A DNA stretch of 5,388 bases from Chitinispirillales bacterium (GCA_031254445.1 JAIRUL010000268.1:1-5388); one strand, 5' to 3'; positions 1-5,252 are shown, counted from the first letter of the stretch. Program-made: numbers and translations. The notes: generated by a model not told the origin, from the letters alone.

Positions 1-261
1 GAGGCTGTACGTCTTGTGCTTGAGGAAGGCCGCAGCGTTCGCGATGTAGAGCGGTCTTTGGGTATTACGATTGGGTTGTTGAAGGACTGGGTGAAGGCTC
101 AGCGCGCCAGTAACGGCGCGGCGCTTGGCGGCGATGCCTCGGTGCCGGCCGGCACCGAGGCACAACTAGTCAAGGAGCTGAAGCGGGAGCTTGTGCGGGT
201 ACGCATGGAGCGCGACATCCTAAAAAAAGCTGTGGCCGTCTTCTCGACCGACCTGAATTAG
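1..261 (+). CDS. IS3-family transposase OrfA (5' end cut by window)
   Basis: This is the DNA-binding regulatory half of an IS3-type transposase. The frame is open from base 1 (it begins EAVRLVLEEG), so the true start lies to the left; a GTG at 16 is in frame but is probably not the start. The N-terminal part has the helix-turn-helix pattern SVRDVERSLGIT...LLKDWV. The C-terminal part is the charged, leucine-zipper-like ELKRELVRVRMERDILKKA segment typical of IS3 OrfA. The visible 86 residues suggest only about ten are missing. At 222-228 the codons CTA-AAA-AAA contain the slippery heptamer A-AAA-AAA. A -1 slip there enters the OrfB frame, which stays open with no stop, so an OrfAB fusion would have formed before OrfB decayed. 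The stop is TAG at 259-261. Confidence 0.88.
   Translation, partial: EAVRLVLEEGRSVRDVERSLGITIGLLKDWVKAQRASNGAALGGDASVPAGTEAQLVKELKRELVRVRMERDILKKAVAVFSTDLN
222..228 (+). promoter_or_regulatory. Programmed -1 ribosomal frameshift site (A7)
   Basis: Seven adenines are phased as A-AAA-AAA in the OrfA frame and followed by G. This is the heptamer used by IS3-family elements to make the OrfAB transposase by -1 slippage. After the slip the frame reads on without a stop through PELVFRFIAEHRTEFP into OrfB. I did not identify a stimulatory downstream stem or pseudoknot. Confidence 0.75.
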
Positions 262-862
262 TATTCAGGTTTATTGCAGAGCACCGCACTGAATTTCCAG
301 TGCAGGAGATGTGCCGGGTATTAACGGTGTCTCGCAGCGGTTTTTATGCGTGGGAAAGGCGGAAGCCGTCAAAACGCGCGTTGGAGCAGGTCTCTATAGA
401 CGCTGCGGTTTTGAGCGTTTTCAAGGAGCACGAGGGGCGGCTAGGCAGCCCTAGGGTGCACTTTGAACGTGTGCACAGAGGCGTTTCTGTCGGGAAAAAC
501 CGCTTGGCAGGGACGATGCGTAGGCTTCAGCTACGTGCCAAAACGCATCGGCGCCCCTATGGATCGACGCCCGGTTCTAAGCACGCTCTGCCGGCCGCGG
601 ATGCCAGTACGCCAGCGAAGCGTTCAGGGAAGCGCTACGGCAGCACGGTTTTGTGCAAAGTATGTCCCGCAAAGGGAACTACTCGGTGGCGGAGTCGTTC
701 TTCAGGATTTACAAGACCGAGATGGTGTATCACTGCAAATTTTCGGATGATGTAGACGTGTGGCGTAAGAGCTTTGAGTACGTCGAATCTTATTACAACC
801 GGAAAAGAATGCACGGGAGCATTGGATACTTGACTCCCGCGGTGTTCGAAAATCAATTTTAA
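261..862 (+). pseudogene. IS3-family transposase OrfB, internally deleted and frameshifted
   Basis: This is the remnant of the DDE integrase-type catalytic subunit. The first half (frame of 261) reads FIAEHRTEFPVQEMCRVL, then SRSGFYAW and the HTH_21-like segment LRAKTHRRPYGSTPGSKHALPAA, ending near 599. The reading then resumes in another frame at about 599-602 as GCQYASEAFREALRQHG, followed by SMSRKGN, VAESFF, KTEMVYH, YYNRKRMHGSIGYLTP, and a TAA stop at 860-862. In intact relatives these halves are separated by roughly 75-80 residues carrying the DITY-type first aspartate and the HSDRG-type second aspartate; both are gone. The CWDNA-type motif before VAESFF is also shortened by three residues. 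The final Glu (VAESFF) remains. The loss of frame shows that the main deletion is not a multiple of three. An ATG at 306, or an alternative start near 261-300, would serve a separate OrfB. Confidence 0.88.
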
Positions 863-881
863 TGTGGGCACTAAAAAGGGG

Positions 882-908
882 GGTGTCCACTTTTTCGGGG
901 AAGTACCA
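882..908 (-). repeat. IS3-type right terminal inverted repeat (IRR)
   Basis: The sequence following the OrfB stop ends in ...TACCA on the plus strand. On the minus strand it begins TGG and carries the AGTGGACACC core. IS3-family ends begin TG and often contain this core at a similar distance from the tip. The exact inner boundary is a guess because the left repeat is out of view. Confidence 0.7.
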
Positions 909-939
909 GCGTTACGGGCTCCACCCCAGTCCCCAAAAG

Positions 940-984
940 CTTTAAAAGATTTTGAATTTGACGTTGACTTTAACGTCAACGTCA
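940..984. repeat. Partial dispersed-repeat copy with GACGTTGAC hairpin
   Basis: The stretch TTTAAAAGATTTTGAATTTG is followed by a 9-bp perfect inverted repeat: GACGTTGAC at 960-968 and GTCAACGTC at 975-983, with a six-base loop. The 21 bases at 964-984 are identical to 5194-5214, at the far end of the window. This looks like the tail of the dispersed two-hairpin repeat seen at 1472-1570 and 5091-5204, without its core. Confidence 0.7.
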
Positions 985-997
985 GAAATGGGCAGAA

Positions 998-1145
998 TCC
1001 TGCAATATCAACATCAGGTTTGCAGGAGCGTCCCTTAATCAGTCCAGCGGAGCGCTCCCCCCCGCAGCAGTATTGCGGGAGAGCATGAGGCAAGCCGCGA
1101 AAATTTTTCTTGTATCTGTATTTGTATGGCAAGGAACCTTTTCGC
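998..1145 (+). other. Hairpin-rich leader upstream of the template-repeat candidate
   Basis: Several perfect inverted repeats are packed here. TCCTGCAA (998-1005) pairs with TTGCAGGA (1020-1027). GGAGCGCTCC (1049-1058) is a palindrome. CCCGCA (1061-1066) pairs with TGCGGG (1074-1079). CCGCGAAAA pairs with TTTTCGCGG across a loop of about 34 bases (about 1096-1145). There is no coding signal. The density fits a structured RNA leader for the adenine-rich block that follows, or decayed mobile DNA. I see no clear promoter. Confidence 0.4.
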
Positions 1146-1174
1146 GGTTTACGCAAGATTCCGCGATTGTTTCG

Positions 1175-1366
1175 GCTTTGCCCGGCGGCAACCGCAACTC
1201 CAACGGCAGCTTCAACAACGTCGGCAACAACGGCAACTGGTGGAGCGCAACGGAGAACGGGAGCGGCAACGCGTACAACCGGAACATGAATAGCGGCAAC
1301 GACAATGTGAACGAGAACAACAACGACAAGAAGAACGGTTTTTCTGTTCGTTGCGCCCAGGACTGT
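1175..1366 (+). other. Candidate diversity-generating retroelement template repeat (orphan TR)
   Basis: In a DGR, the RNA copy of the template repeat is reverse-transcribed with adenine-specific errors and replaces the variable repeat of a target gene. Read from 1175, this block begins ALPGGNRNSNGSFNNVG. Later parts are NWWSATENGSGNAYN, then SGNDNVNENNN and finally NGFSVRCAQD. Of the 49 codons from 1190 to 1336, 20 are Asn and 18 of those are AAC, the favoured mutable codon of DGR templates. The spacing matches the C-type-lectin or formylglycine-enzyme-like VR fold (LPAAG...NNxG...YWSS...NGFSVR). Bases 1337-1358 (GGTTTTTCTGTTCG onward) lack adenine, like the invariant IMH end. Two points favour template over target gene. 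No stop codon follows the NGFSVRC end before a terminator. The sequence upstream in frame does not look like the body of a VR protein. The alternative is a fragment of a Fibrobacter-type major-paralogous-domain gene. No RT, Avd or VR is in the window. Confidence 0.62.
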
Positions 1367-1369
1367 GCC

Positions 1370-1407
1370 GGGGGAGGCTGTCAAGCGGTCTCCCCTTTAT
1401 TTTTTTT
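1370..1407 (+). terminator. Intrinsic terminator after the template-repeat candidate
   Basis: GGGGAG (1371-1376) pairs with CTCCCC (1390-1395), with G1370 able to add a G-U pair, and a T-rich tail at 1396-1407 follows (TTTATTTTTTTT). It begins only a few bases after the adenine-rich block. In DGRs a hairpin just beyond the variable repeat can instead mark the target, so its role depends on whether this copy is template or target. Confidence 0.65.
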
Positions 1408-1414
1408 GCTGTGC

Positions 1415-1466
1415 CGTACCGCTTTCCGCGCCCTACAAGGCGCGGAGGGTCAAAAGCGGCGGGGTA
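1415..1466. repeat. Long imperfect inverted repeat
   Basis: CCGCGCC (1426-1432) and GGCGCGG (1439-1445) form a perfect 7-bp stem with a six-base loop. It extends outward to about 11 pairs if G-U pairs are allowed. Outer segments CCGCTTT (1419-1425) and AAAGCGG (1453-1459), and TACC with GGTA further out, could form a competing or longer arm. No T tract follows, so this is not a standard terminator. It lies between the terminator at 1370-1407 and the dispersed repeat at 1472. Confidence 0.5.
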
Positions 1467-1471
1467 GATGG

Positions 1472-1570
1472 TTTTGACGTTGACTTTGACTTTGTGTGGC
1501 GGCTCTGCGCCACACGTTATGAAGCCGTAGGCTTCGTCTGAAAAAAGATTTTAAAAGAATTTGACTTTAA
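1472..1570 (+). repeat. Dispersed two-hairpin repeat, copy A
   Basis: The order is GTTGAC/TTTGAC hexamers, then hairpin 1 at 1494-1515 (stem GTGTGGCG/CGCCACAC), GTTAT, hairpin 2 at 1521-1535 (GAAGCC-GTA-GGCTTC), GTCTGAAAAA and a tail AAAAGAATTTGACTTT. The same order recurs at 5091-5204 and, inverted, at 4985-5072. It lies 150-250 bp upstream of the flavodiiron gene. There is no open frame inside; it is a MITE-like or REP-like structured repeat. Confidence 0.85.
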
Positions 1571-1573
1571 TTG

Positions 1574-1594
1574 TTGTAAGCATATTGTAAGCAT
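1574..1594. repeat. TTGTAAGCAT tandem direct repeat (possible operator)
   Basis: TTGTAAGCAT occurs at 1574-1583 and again at 1585-1594, an 11-bp period close to one helical turn. It lies about 55 bp upstream of the proposed -35 box of the flavodiiron gene. Helically phased direct repeats of this kind are often activator or repressor sites, but no regulator can be named. Confidence 0.35.
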
Positions 1595-1649
1595 TTCACA
1601 ACACATAGCCCCGTCCCCGACAGCATTTACAAAAACATTCATTATTCTC

Positions 1650-1707
1650 TTGCATTTTCGTCCTCCCCTCTCCTATATTATAAGATATACCGCACCATAT
1701 AAGGAGG
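1650..1707 (+). promoter_or_regulatory. Putative sigma-70-type promoter and ribosome binding site for the flavodiiron gene
   Basis: TTGCAT (1650-1655) and TATATT (1674-1679) are separated by 18 bases and resemble -35 and -10 boxes. The -10 area is very AT-rich and could shift by a few bases. AAGGAGG at 1701-1707 is a full Shine-Dalgarno sequence ten bases before the ATG at 1718, which fixes that start. Confidence 0.55.
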
Positions 1708-1717
1708 CAAGAAATCT

Positions 1718-3577
1718 ATGTACTGCGTAAAAAAGATTACCGACGAATTAACATGGGTTGGCGCAAACGACCGCCGCCTCGCTATGTTCGAGGGCGTTTA
1801 TTCCGTGCCTAAGGGCGTCTCTTACAACTCGTACCTTCTGTGCGACGACAAGACCGTGTTGTTCGATACGGTCGATAAGGCTGTAACAGGGCGGTTTTTG
1901 GAAAACCTCTCCTACGCGCTTAGCGGGCGGGATTTGGACTATATTATCGTGCAGCACATGGAGCCCGACCACAGCGCGGCGCTTGGGTGCCTTGTCGAAA
2001 AATACCCGGGCATGAAGATTGTATGCAACGAAAAAACGCTGGAGCTTATCAAGCAATTCCATGAATTCGATGTTGATTCGCGGGTGCATCTTGTTGCCGA
2101 AAACGACACCTTGAACACGGGGAGGCACACCCTTAGCTTCGTTATGGCGCCGATGGTACACTGGCCGGAGGTTATGGTCACATACGATATCACCGATAAG
2201 ATCCTCTTTTCGGCGGACGCTTTCGGCTGCTTCGGAGCGCTCAACGGGGCGCTGTACGCCGACGAAGTGGACTTCGGCAGGGATTACATGGACGAAGCTC
2301 GGCGCTACTATACCAATATTGTGGGAAAATACGGGACGCAAGTGGAGGCGCTGCTTAAAAAAGCCTCCGGCCTTGCCATCGACATGATTTGCCCCCTTCA
2401 CGGGTTTGTCTGGCGTAGCAACATAGGGAGCATTTTATCTAAGTATACGCTTTGGAGCCGCTATGAGCCGGAAGAACGCGGCGTTATGATTGCCTACGCT
2501 TCCGTTTACGGCAACACGGAAAATGCGGCGGAACTCCTTGCTTGCCGGTTGCGCAATATTGGGATAAAAACGGAGGTGTTCGACGTTTCGGTTACGCCGG
2601 CGTCGGAGATTATCGCGGCGGCGTTTAAGTGGAGCCACCTTGTTTTCGCTTCCACCACCTACAACGCCGGAATTTTTGTGGCAATGGAAGCGCTCATCAA
2701 TGATCTTGTGGCGCATAATATTCAAAACCGCACCGTCGCCGTTATCGAAAACGGCTCGTGGGCGGCCACAAGCGGCGGGCTAATTCGCGAAAGTCTGGAA
2801 AAATGTAAAGATATCCGTATCATCGAACAGGCCGTGAGCATAAGATCCGGCTTGAAGGCGCCGCAGCTGGCCGAATTAGAAGCCATCGCGACCGCTATCG
2901 CCTCCGATTTCCCGCGTCCGGCGGCGGCGAGCGCGGCGGCAGCCGATAAGGCCGCGCCCTCCCTTGACCCGGCAACCATGTTCAAACTGACCTACGGCCT
3001 ATTTGTGCTAACCGCCAGAGACGGCGGAAAAGACAACGGCTGCATAATCAACACCGTTACGCAGGTTACGGATACGCCGTGCAGAATATCCGTCGCGGTG
3101 AACAAGGCGAATCTCACGCATGATATGATTGCCAAAACCGGAGAATTTAACGTTTCCATCCTTACCGAAAACGCGCCGTTTGACGTTTTCAAGCAATTCG
3201 GGTTTTCCAGCGGCAGGGATTCCGATAAATTCGCCGGCCTTGGCGCCGGCCGCCGCTCCGCCAACGGCATTCGGTATTTGCCGGAGCACGCAAACGGCGT
3301 CATTTCCGCGAAGGTCGCGGAGGCTTACGATTATGGCACGCATACGTTATTCATAGCCGACGTCACGCAGTCGTTTGCGCTTACCGGGGAGCCCAGCGTA
3401 ACATACCGGTATTATTTTGAACATATCAAGCCGAAACCGCAGCCGCCTGCAAAGGACAAAAAAGGGTATGTCTGCAAAATATGCGGCTATGTCCACGAGG
3501 GCGATACGCTGCCTGCGGACTTCATTTGCCCCTTGTGCAAGCACGGCGCGCAAGATTTTGAGCCAATTGGGGTGTAA
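1718..3577 (+). CDS. Flavodiiron protein fused to flavin reductase and rubredoxin (O2/NO reductase)
   Basis: This is a 619-residue cytoplasmic enzyme. Flavodiiron proteins reduce O2 to water or NO to N2O for detoxification in anaerobes. Residues 1-250 are the metallo-beta-lactamase-like diiron domain with every ligand in place: H80-x-E82-x-D84-H85, H148 (MVHWPE), D167 (SADAFG) and H228 (PLHG). Residues 256-396 are the flavodoxin domain, with the FMN phosphate loop YASVYGNTEN. An Ala/Pro-rich linker follows (about 398-416). Residues 420-570 resemble the FMN-binding flavin reductase family (TYGLFVLTA...NGCIINTVTQV). Residues 583-617 are a compact rubredoxin with C586-x2-C589 and C604-x2-C607 (YVCKICGY and FICPLCKHG). 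The last two modules resemble the separate Moorella high-molecular-weight rubredoxin Hrb, so the chain probably carries its own electron path from NAD(P)H to the diiron site. There is no signal peptide. The gene appears to stand alone. The choice between O2 and NO as main substrate is not visible. Confidence 0.95.
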   Translation: MYCVKKITDELTWVGANDRRLAMFEGVYSVPKGVSYNSYLLCDDKTVLFDTVDKAVTGRFLENLSYALSGRDLDYIIVQHMEPDHSAALGCLVEKYPGMKIVCNEKTLELIKQFHEFDVDSRVHLVAENDTLNTGRHTLSFVMAPMVHWPEVMVTYDITDKILFSADAFGCFGALNGALYADEVDFGRDYMDEARRYYTNIVGKYGTQVEALLKKASGLAIDMICPLHGFVWRSNIGSILSKYTLWSRYEPEERGVMIAYASVYGNTENAAELLACRLRNIGIKTEVFDVSVTPASEIIAAAFKWSHLVFASTTYNAGIFVAMEALINDLVAHNIQNRTVAVIENGSWAATSGGLIRESLEKCKDIRIIEQAVSIRSGLKAPQLAELEAIATAIASDFPRPAAASAAAADKAAPSLDPATMFKLTYGLFVLTARDGGKDNGCIINTVTQVTDTPCRISVAVNKANLTHDMIAKTGEFNVSILTENAPFDVFKQFGFSSGRDSDKFAGLGAGRRSANGIRYLPEHANGVISAKVAEAYDYGTHTLFIADVTQSFALTGEPSVTYRYYFEHIKPKPQPPAKDKKGYVCKICGYVHEGDTLPADFICPLCKHGAQDFEPIGV

Positions 3578-3627
3578 TATAGAGGCTATTTTACGAAAAT
3601 ATTACATCGTTTTTTGTATACGTATTA

Positions 3628-3655
3628 ACGGCATCGTTTGGAAGCGACCGTTTTT
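3628..3655 (+). terminator. Putative intrinsic terminator of the flavodiiron gene
   Basis: ACGG plus TCG (3628-3636, with a two-base CA bulge) pairs with CGA plus CCGT (3645-3651), and T residues follow to 3655. The hairpin is bulged and the T tract short, so strength is uncertain. It sits in the 80-bp gap between the convergent flavodiiron gene and xseA. Confidence 0.45.
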
Positions 3656-3657
3656 GC

Positions 3658-4896
3658 CTAACCCACAATCTCCGCCCAAGCCCCCCCGTCCGCGAACCTT
3701 ATCTTCACCGTGTCGCCTATGTTAACCCCCTTAACGCTCTTAACCGCCTCGCCGCTTGCGTTGCTGACGACGCTGTACCCGCGCCCCAAAACCGCCAGGG
3801 GGTTAAGCGCGGTTAGGCGTTCCGCGGCGCTTCTCAGGCGCTCGGAGTCTATACGCATTGTTGATTTTACAGATTGGCAAACGCGCTCGCGGGCGCCGTC
3901 GAAAGACTGCTCGGCTTCGCTTAACATGCGGAACGGGCGCGTTAGCGCCCTAGACGACTTTATCCTCTCGACCCTGCGGTTGACCTCCGCGAAATATCCG
4001 CTAATCCCGTTCCCGAAGCGCTCGGCGCAGAGCTCGAAGTAACGCTTGCTCTCCATGGTGTCGGGAACCGCCATCTCTGCCGCCGCCGAGGGCGTGGGGG
4101 CCCTTACGTCCGCCGCGAAGTCCGCTATCGTAAAATCAATCTCGTGGCCCACCGCCGATATTATTGGTATCCGCGAGCCGTAAATCGCCCGCGCCACAAC
4201 CTCTTCGTTAAACGCCCACAGATCCTCAATAGACCCGCCGCCGCGCCCCACTATCATGAGGTCAACCTTGCCGTAATCATTCATCGTCCCGATTGCCTTA
4301 GCTATCTGCCCCGCCGCCTTGCCGCCCTGCACCGGTGTGTCGATGATGACGATATCCGTCTGCGGCGCGCGCTTCGCGACCACGCGAACGATGTCCCACA
4401 GCGCCGCGCCGTTTTTGCTGGTTATCACGCCGAGGGCGGAGACGGAGGAGGGGAGGGGGCGCTTGCGCGAATCGTCGAAGAGCCCCTCCTTGTAAAGTTT
4501 TTCTTTTAGCTTCTCGAAAGCAAGGTGCAGCGCCCCCTCGCCGGCGGGCATCATGCGGTGGACGCTGAGCTGGTAGTATCCGGCTTTGGCGTAGACGCTT
4601 ATAGAGGCGACGGCGAAGACCGCCATATTGTCGCGCGGCTTGAAATCGAGCTTGACGGCTGCGGATTTCCAGATTACTGCGGGGATCTGGCTGTTCTCGT
4701 CCTTCAGCTTAAAATAGCAGTGCCCGCTGGGGTACGATTTCCAGCCGCTGATCTCGCCGGAGACCCAAACAAGGGTGTTGTGCTGTTCGAGGATTTTAGC
4801 GATGCCGGCGTTGATTTCGGCGACGGTGTAGGGGCGGTCTGAGTCGTTGGGTGTTAGAAAGTCAAATTGATTGTTGTTGCCAAGAAAATCGTTCAT
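3658..4896 (-). CDS. xseA: Exodeoxyribonuclease VII large subunit
   Basis: This is the large, catalytic subunit of exonuclease VII, which with several XseB subunits degrades single-stranded DNA to short oligonucleotides during repair. The product has 412 residues. The OB-fold DNA-binding domain spans about 22-115 (YTVAEINAGIAKILE...WVSGEISGWK...GHCYFKLKDE). The catalytic domain follows with ALGVITSKNGAALWDI (154-169), GRGGGSIEDLWAFNEE (217-232), SAVGHEID (247-254) and ADVRAPTPSAAAE (262-274). A helical region and the C-terminal LNPLAVLGRGYSVV (364-377) complete the family pattern. The length is slightly below that of E. coli XseA and normal for the family. The ATG at 4894-4896 has AGGAG (4911-4907, minus strand) ten bases upstream. 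The roughly 20 residues before the conserved domain (MNDFLGNNNQFDFL...) look lineage-specific. No xseB follows downstream on this strand, where the flavodiiron gene lies convergent. Confidence 0.97.
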   Translation of the reverse strand: MNDFLGNNNQFDFLTPNDSDRPYTVAEINAGIAKILEQHNTLVWVSGEISGWKSYPSGHCYFKLKDENSQIPAVIWKSAAVKLDFKPRDNMAVFAVASISVYAKAGYYQLSVHRMMPAGEGALHLAFEKLKEKLYKEGLFDDSRKRPLPSSVSALGVITSKNGAALWDIVRVVAKRAPQTDIVIIDTPVQGGKAAGQIAKAIGTMNDYGKVDLMIVGRGGGSIEDLWAFNEEVVARAIYGSRIPIISAVGHEIDFTIADFAADVRAPTPSAAAEMAVPDTMESKRYFELCAERFGNGISGYFAEVNRRVERIKSSRALTRPFRMLSEAEQSFDGARERVCQSVKSTMRIDSERLRSAAERLTALNPLAVLGRGYSVVSNASGEAVKSVKGVNIGDTVKIRFADGGAWAEIVG

Positions 4897-4906
4897 TGGT
4901 GATTAA

Positions 4907-4911
4907 CTCCT
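4907..4911 (-). promoter_or_regulatory. Ribosome binding site of xseA
   Basis: AGGAG on the minus strand lies ten bases before the ATG at 4896 and supports that start over downstream alternatives. No clear -10/-35 pair can be picked above it, because the upstream sequence is entirely repeat; some hexamers there (TTGACT, TTGACG) look like -35 boxes. Confidence 0.65.
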
Positions 4912-4923
4912 ATAAAGTCAAAT

Positions 4924-4959
4924 TCTTTTAAATCTTTTAACTCTTTTAAATCTTTTAAA
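4924..4959 (-). repeat. Nine-base tandem repeat (TTTAAAAGA on minus strand)
   Basis: Four consecutive copies of TCTTTTAAA on the plus strand (one ends in C) occupy 4924-4959, and a fifth starts at 4960. The unit matches the tail of the two-hairpin repeat, so this is a local expansion of that tail. It lies directly upstream of the xseA ribosome binding site. Confidence 0.8.
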
Positions 4960-4960
4960 T

Positions 4961-5072
4961 CTTTTTCAGACGAAGCCTATAAAAGTCAAAGTCTTTTTAA
5001 AATCTTTTTCAGACGAAGCCTACGGCTTCATAACGTGTGGCGCAGAGCCGCCACACAAAGTCAACGTCAAAA
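4961..5072 (-). repeat. Dispersed two-hairpin repeat, copy C (inverted, with partial duplication)
   Basis: Reading the minus strand from 5072: GTTGAC/TTTGAC hexamers, hairpin 1 at 5056-5035 (identical to copy A), GTTAT, hairpin 2 at 5029-5015, GTCTGAAAAA and the AAAAGA tail. A second, truncated piece follows: the 19 bases at 4961-4979 are a direct repeat of 5004-5022, about 43 bp apart. Copy C faces copy B head to head across an 18-bp spacer (5073-5090). Confidence 0.85.
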
Positions 5073-5090
5073 GCGGGCGGTGTACCGGTG

Positions 5091-5204
5091 TTTTGACTTT
5101 GACGTTGACTGTGTGTGGCGGCTTTAGCCGCCACACGTTATGAAGCCGTAGGCTTCGTCTGAAAAAGATTTAAAAGAATTTGACTTTTATCTTTTGACTT
5201 TAAC
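5091..5204 (+). repeat. Dispersed two-hairpin repeat, copy B
   Basis: TTTGAC/GTTGAC hexamers lead into hairpin 1 at 5113-5136, here a perfect stem GTGTGGCGGC/GCCGCCACAC with loop TTTA. GTTAT, hairpin 2 at 5142-5156 (same sequence as copy A), GTCTGAAAAA and the AAAAGAATTTGACTTT tail follow. Compared with copies A and C, hairpin 1 has a different loop but an intact, longer stem. The tail leads straight into the hexamer array. Confidence 0.85.
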
Positions 5205-5252
5205 GTCAACGTCAACGTCAACGTCAAAGTCAACGTCAAAGTCAACGTCAAC
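5205..5252. repeat. GTCAAC/GTCAAA hexamer array, eight units
   Basis: Eight contiguous hexamers occupy 5205-5252, six GTCAAC and two GTCAAA. The reverse complement (GTTGAC, TTTGAC) is the motif that opens the two-hairpin repeat, so the array may be an expanded terminus. Its last bases contain the stop codon of the partial gene at 5248-5388. Confidence 0.9.

Larger units (their letters stand above)
1..908 (+). mobile_element. IS3-family insertion sequence, right part, inactivated
   Basis: This block contains an OrfA-type helix-turn-helix protein, an overlapping -1-frame OrfB transposase and a right terminal inverted repeat, which is the standard IS3-family layout. The left end lies outside the window. 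On the minus strand the right end reads TGGTACTTCCCCGAAAAAG, followed by TGGACACC (positions 908 back to 882). The TG start and the AGTGGACAC core match the ends known for IS3 itself. OrfB has lost its catalytic centre through an internal deletion, so the element could move only with a transposase supplied in trans. The 3-4 bp target duplication cannot be tested without the left flank. Confidence 0.9.

Noticed and set aside
635..1384. 249-codon minus-strand frame
   Set aside because: It spans the IS end, hairpins and the adenine-rich block. Its Val-rich part is simply the complement of AAC codons, and there is no plausible domain.
1073..1477. 134-codon plus-strand frame covering the adenine-rich block as a protein gene
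   Set aside because: It has a TTG start (or ATG at 1085) with no ribosome binding site, no family-like sequence before the Asn-rich part, and it reads through a clear terminator. A non-coding template explains the block better.
1494..1535. Paired intrinsic terminators in the two-hairpin repeat
   Set aside because: Neither hairpin is followed by a T tract on the plus strand; the only T run is the complement of GTCTGAAAAA, before the hairpins as read on the minus strand.
1748..2401. 217-codon minus-strand frame inside the flavodiiron gene
   Set aside because: It is antisense to a confidently identified gene whose conserved motifs run through the same bases.
2912..2960. Low-complexity GCG-rich stretch as a repeat
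   Set aside because: It encodes the Ala/Pro linker between the flavodoxin and flavin-reductase domains, in frame with normal coding sequence.
4144..4509. Plus-strand frames inside xseA (also 4525-4842 and 3710-4042)
   Set aside because: They are complement shadows of the GC-rich xseA gene with no recognisable motifs.
5205..5252. CRISPR array
   Set aside because: The units are six bases long with no spacers, so this is a simple tandem array.
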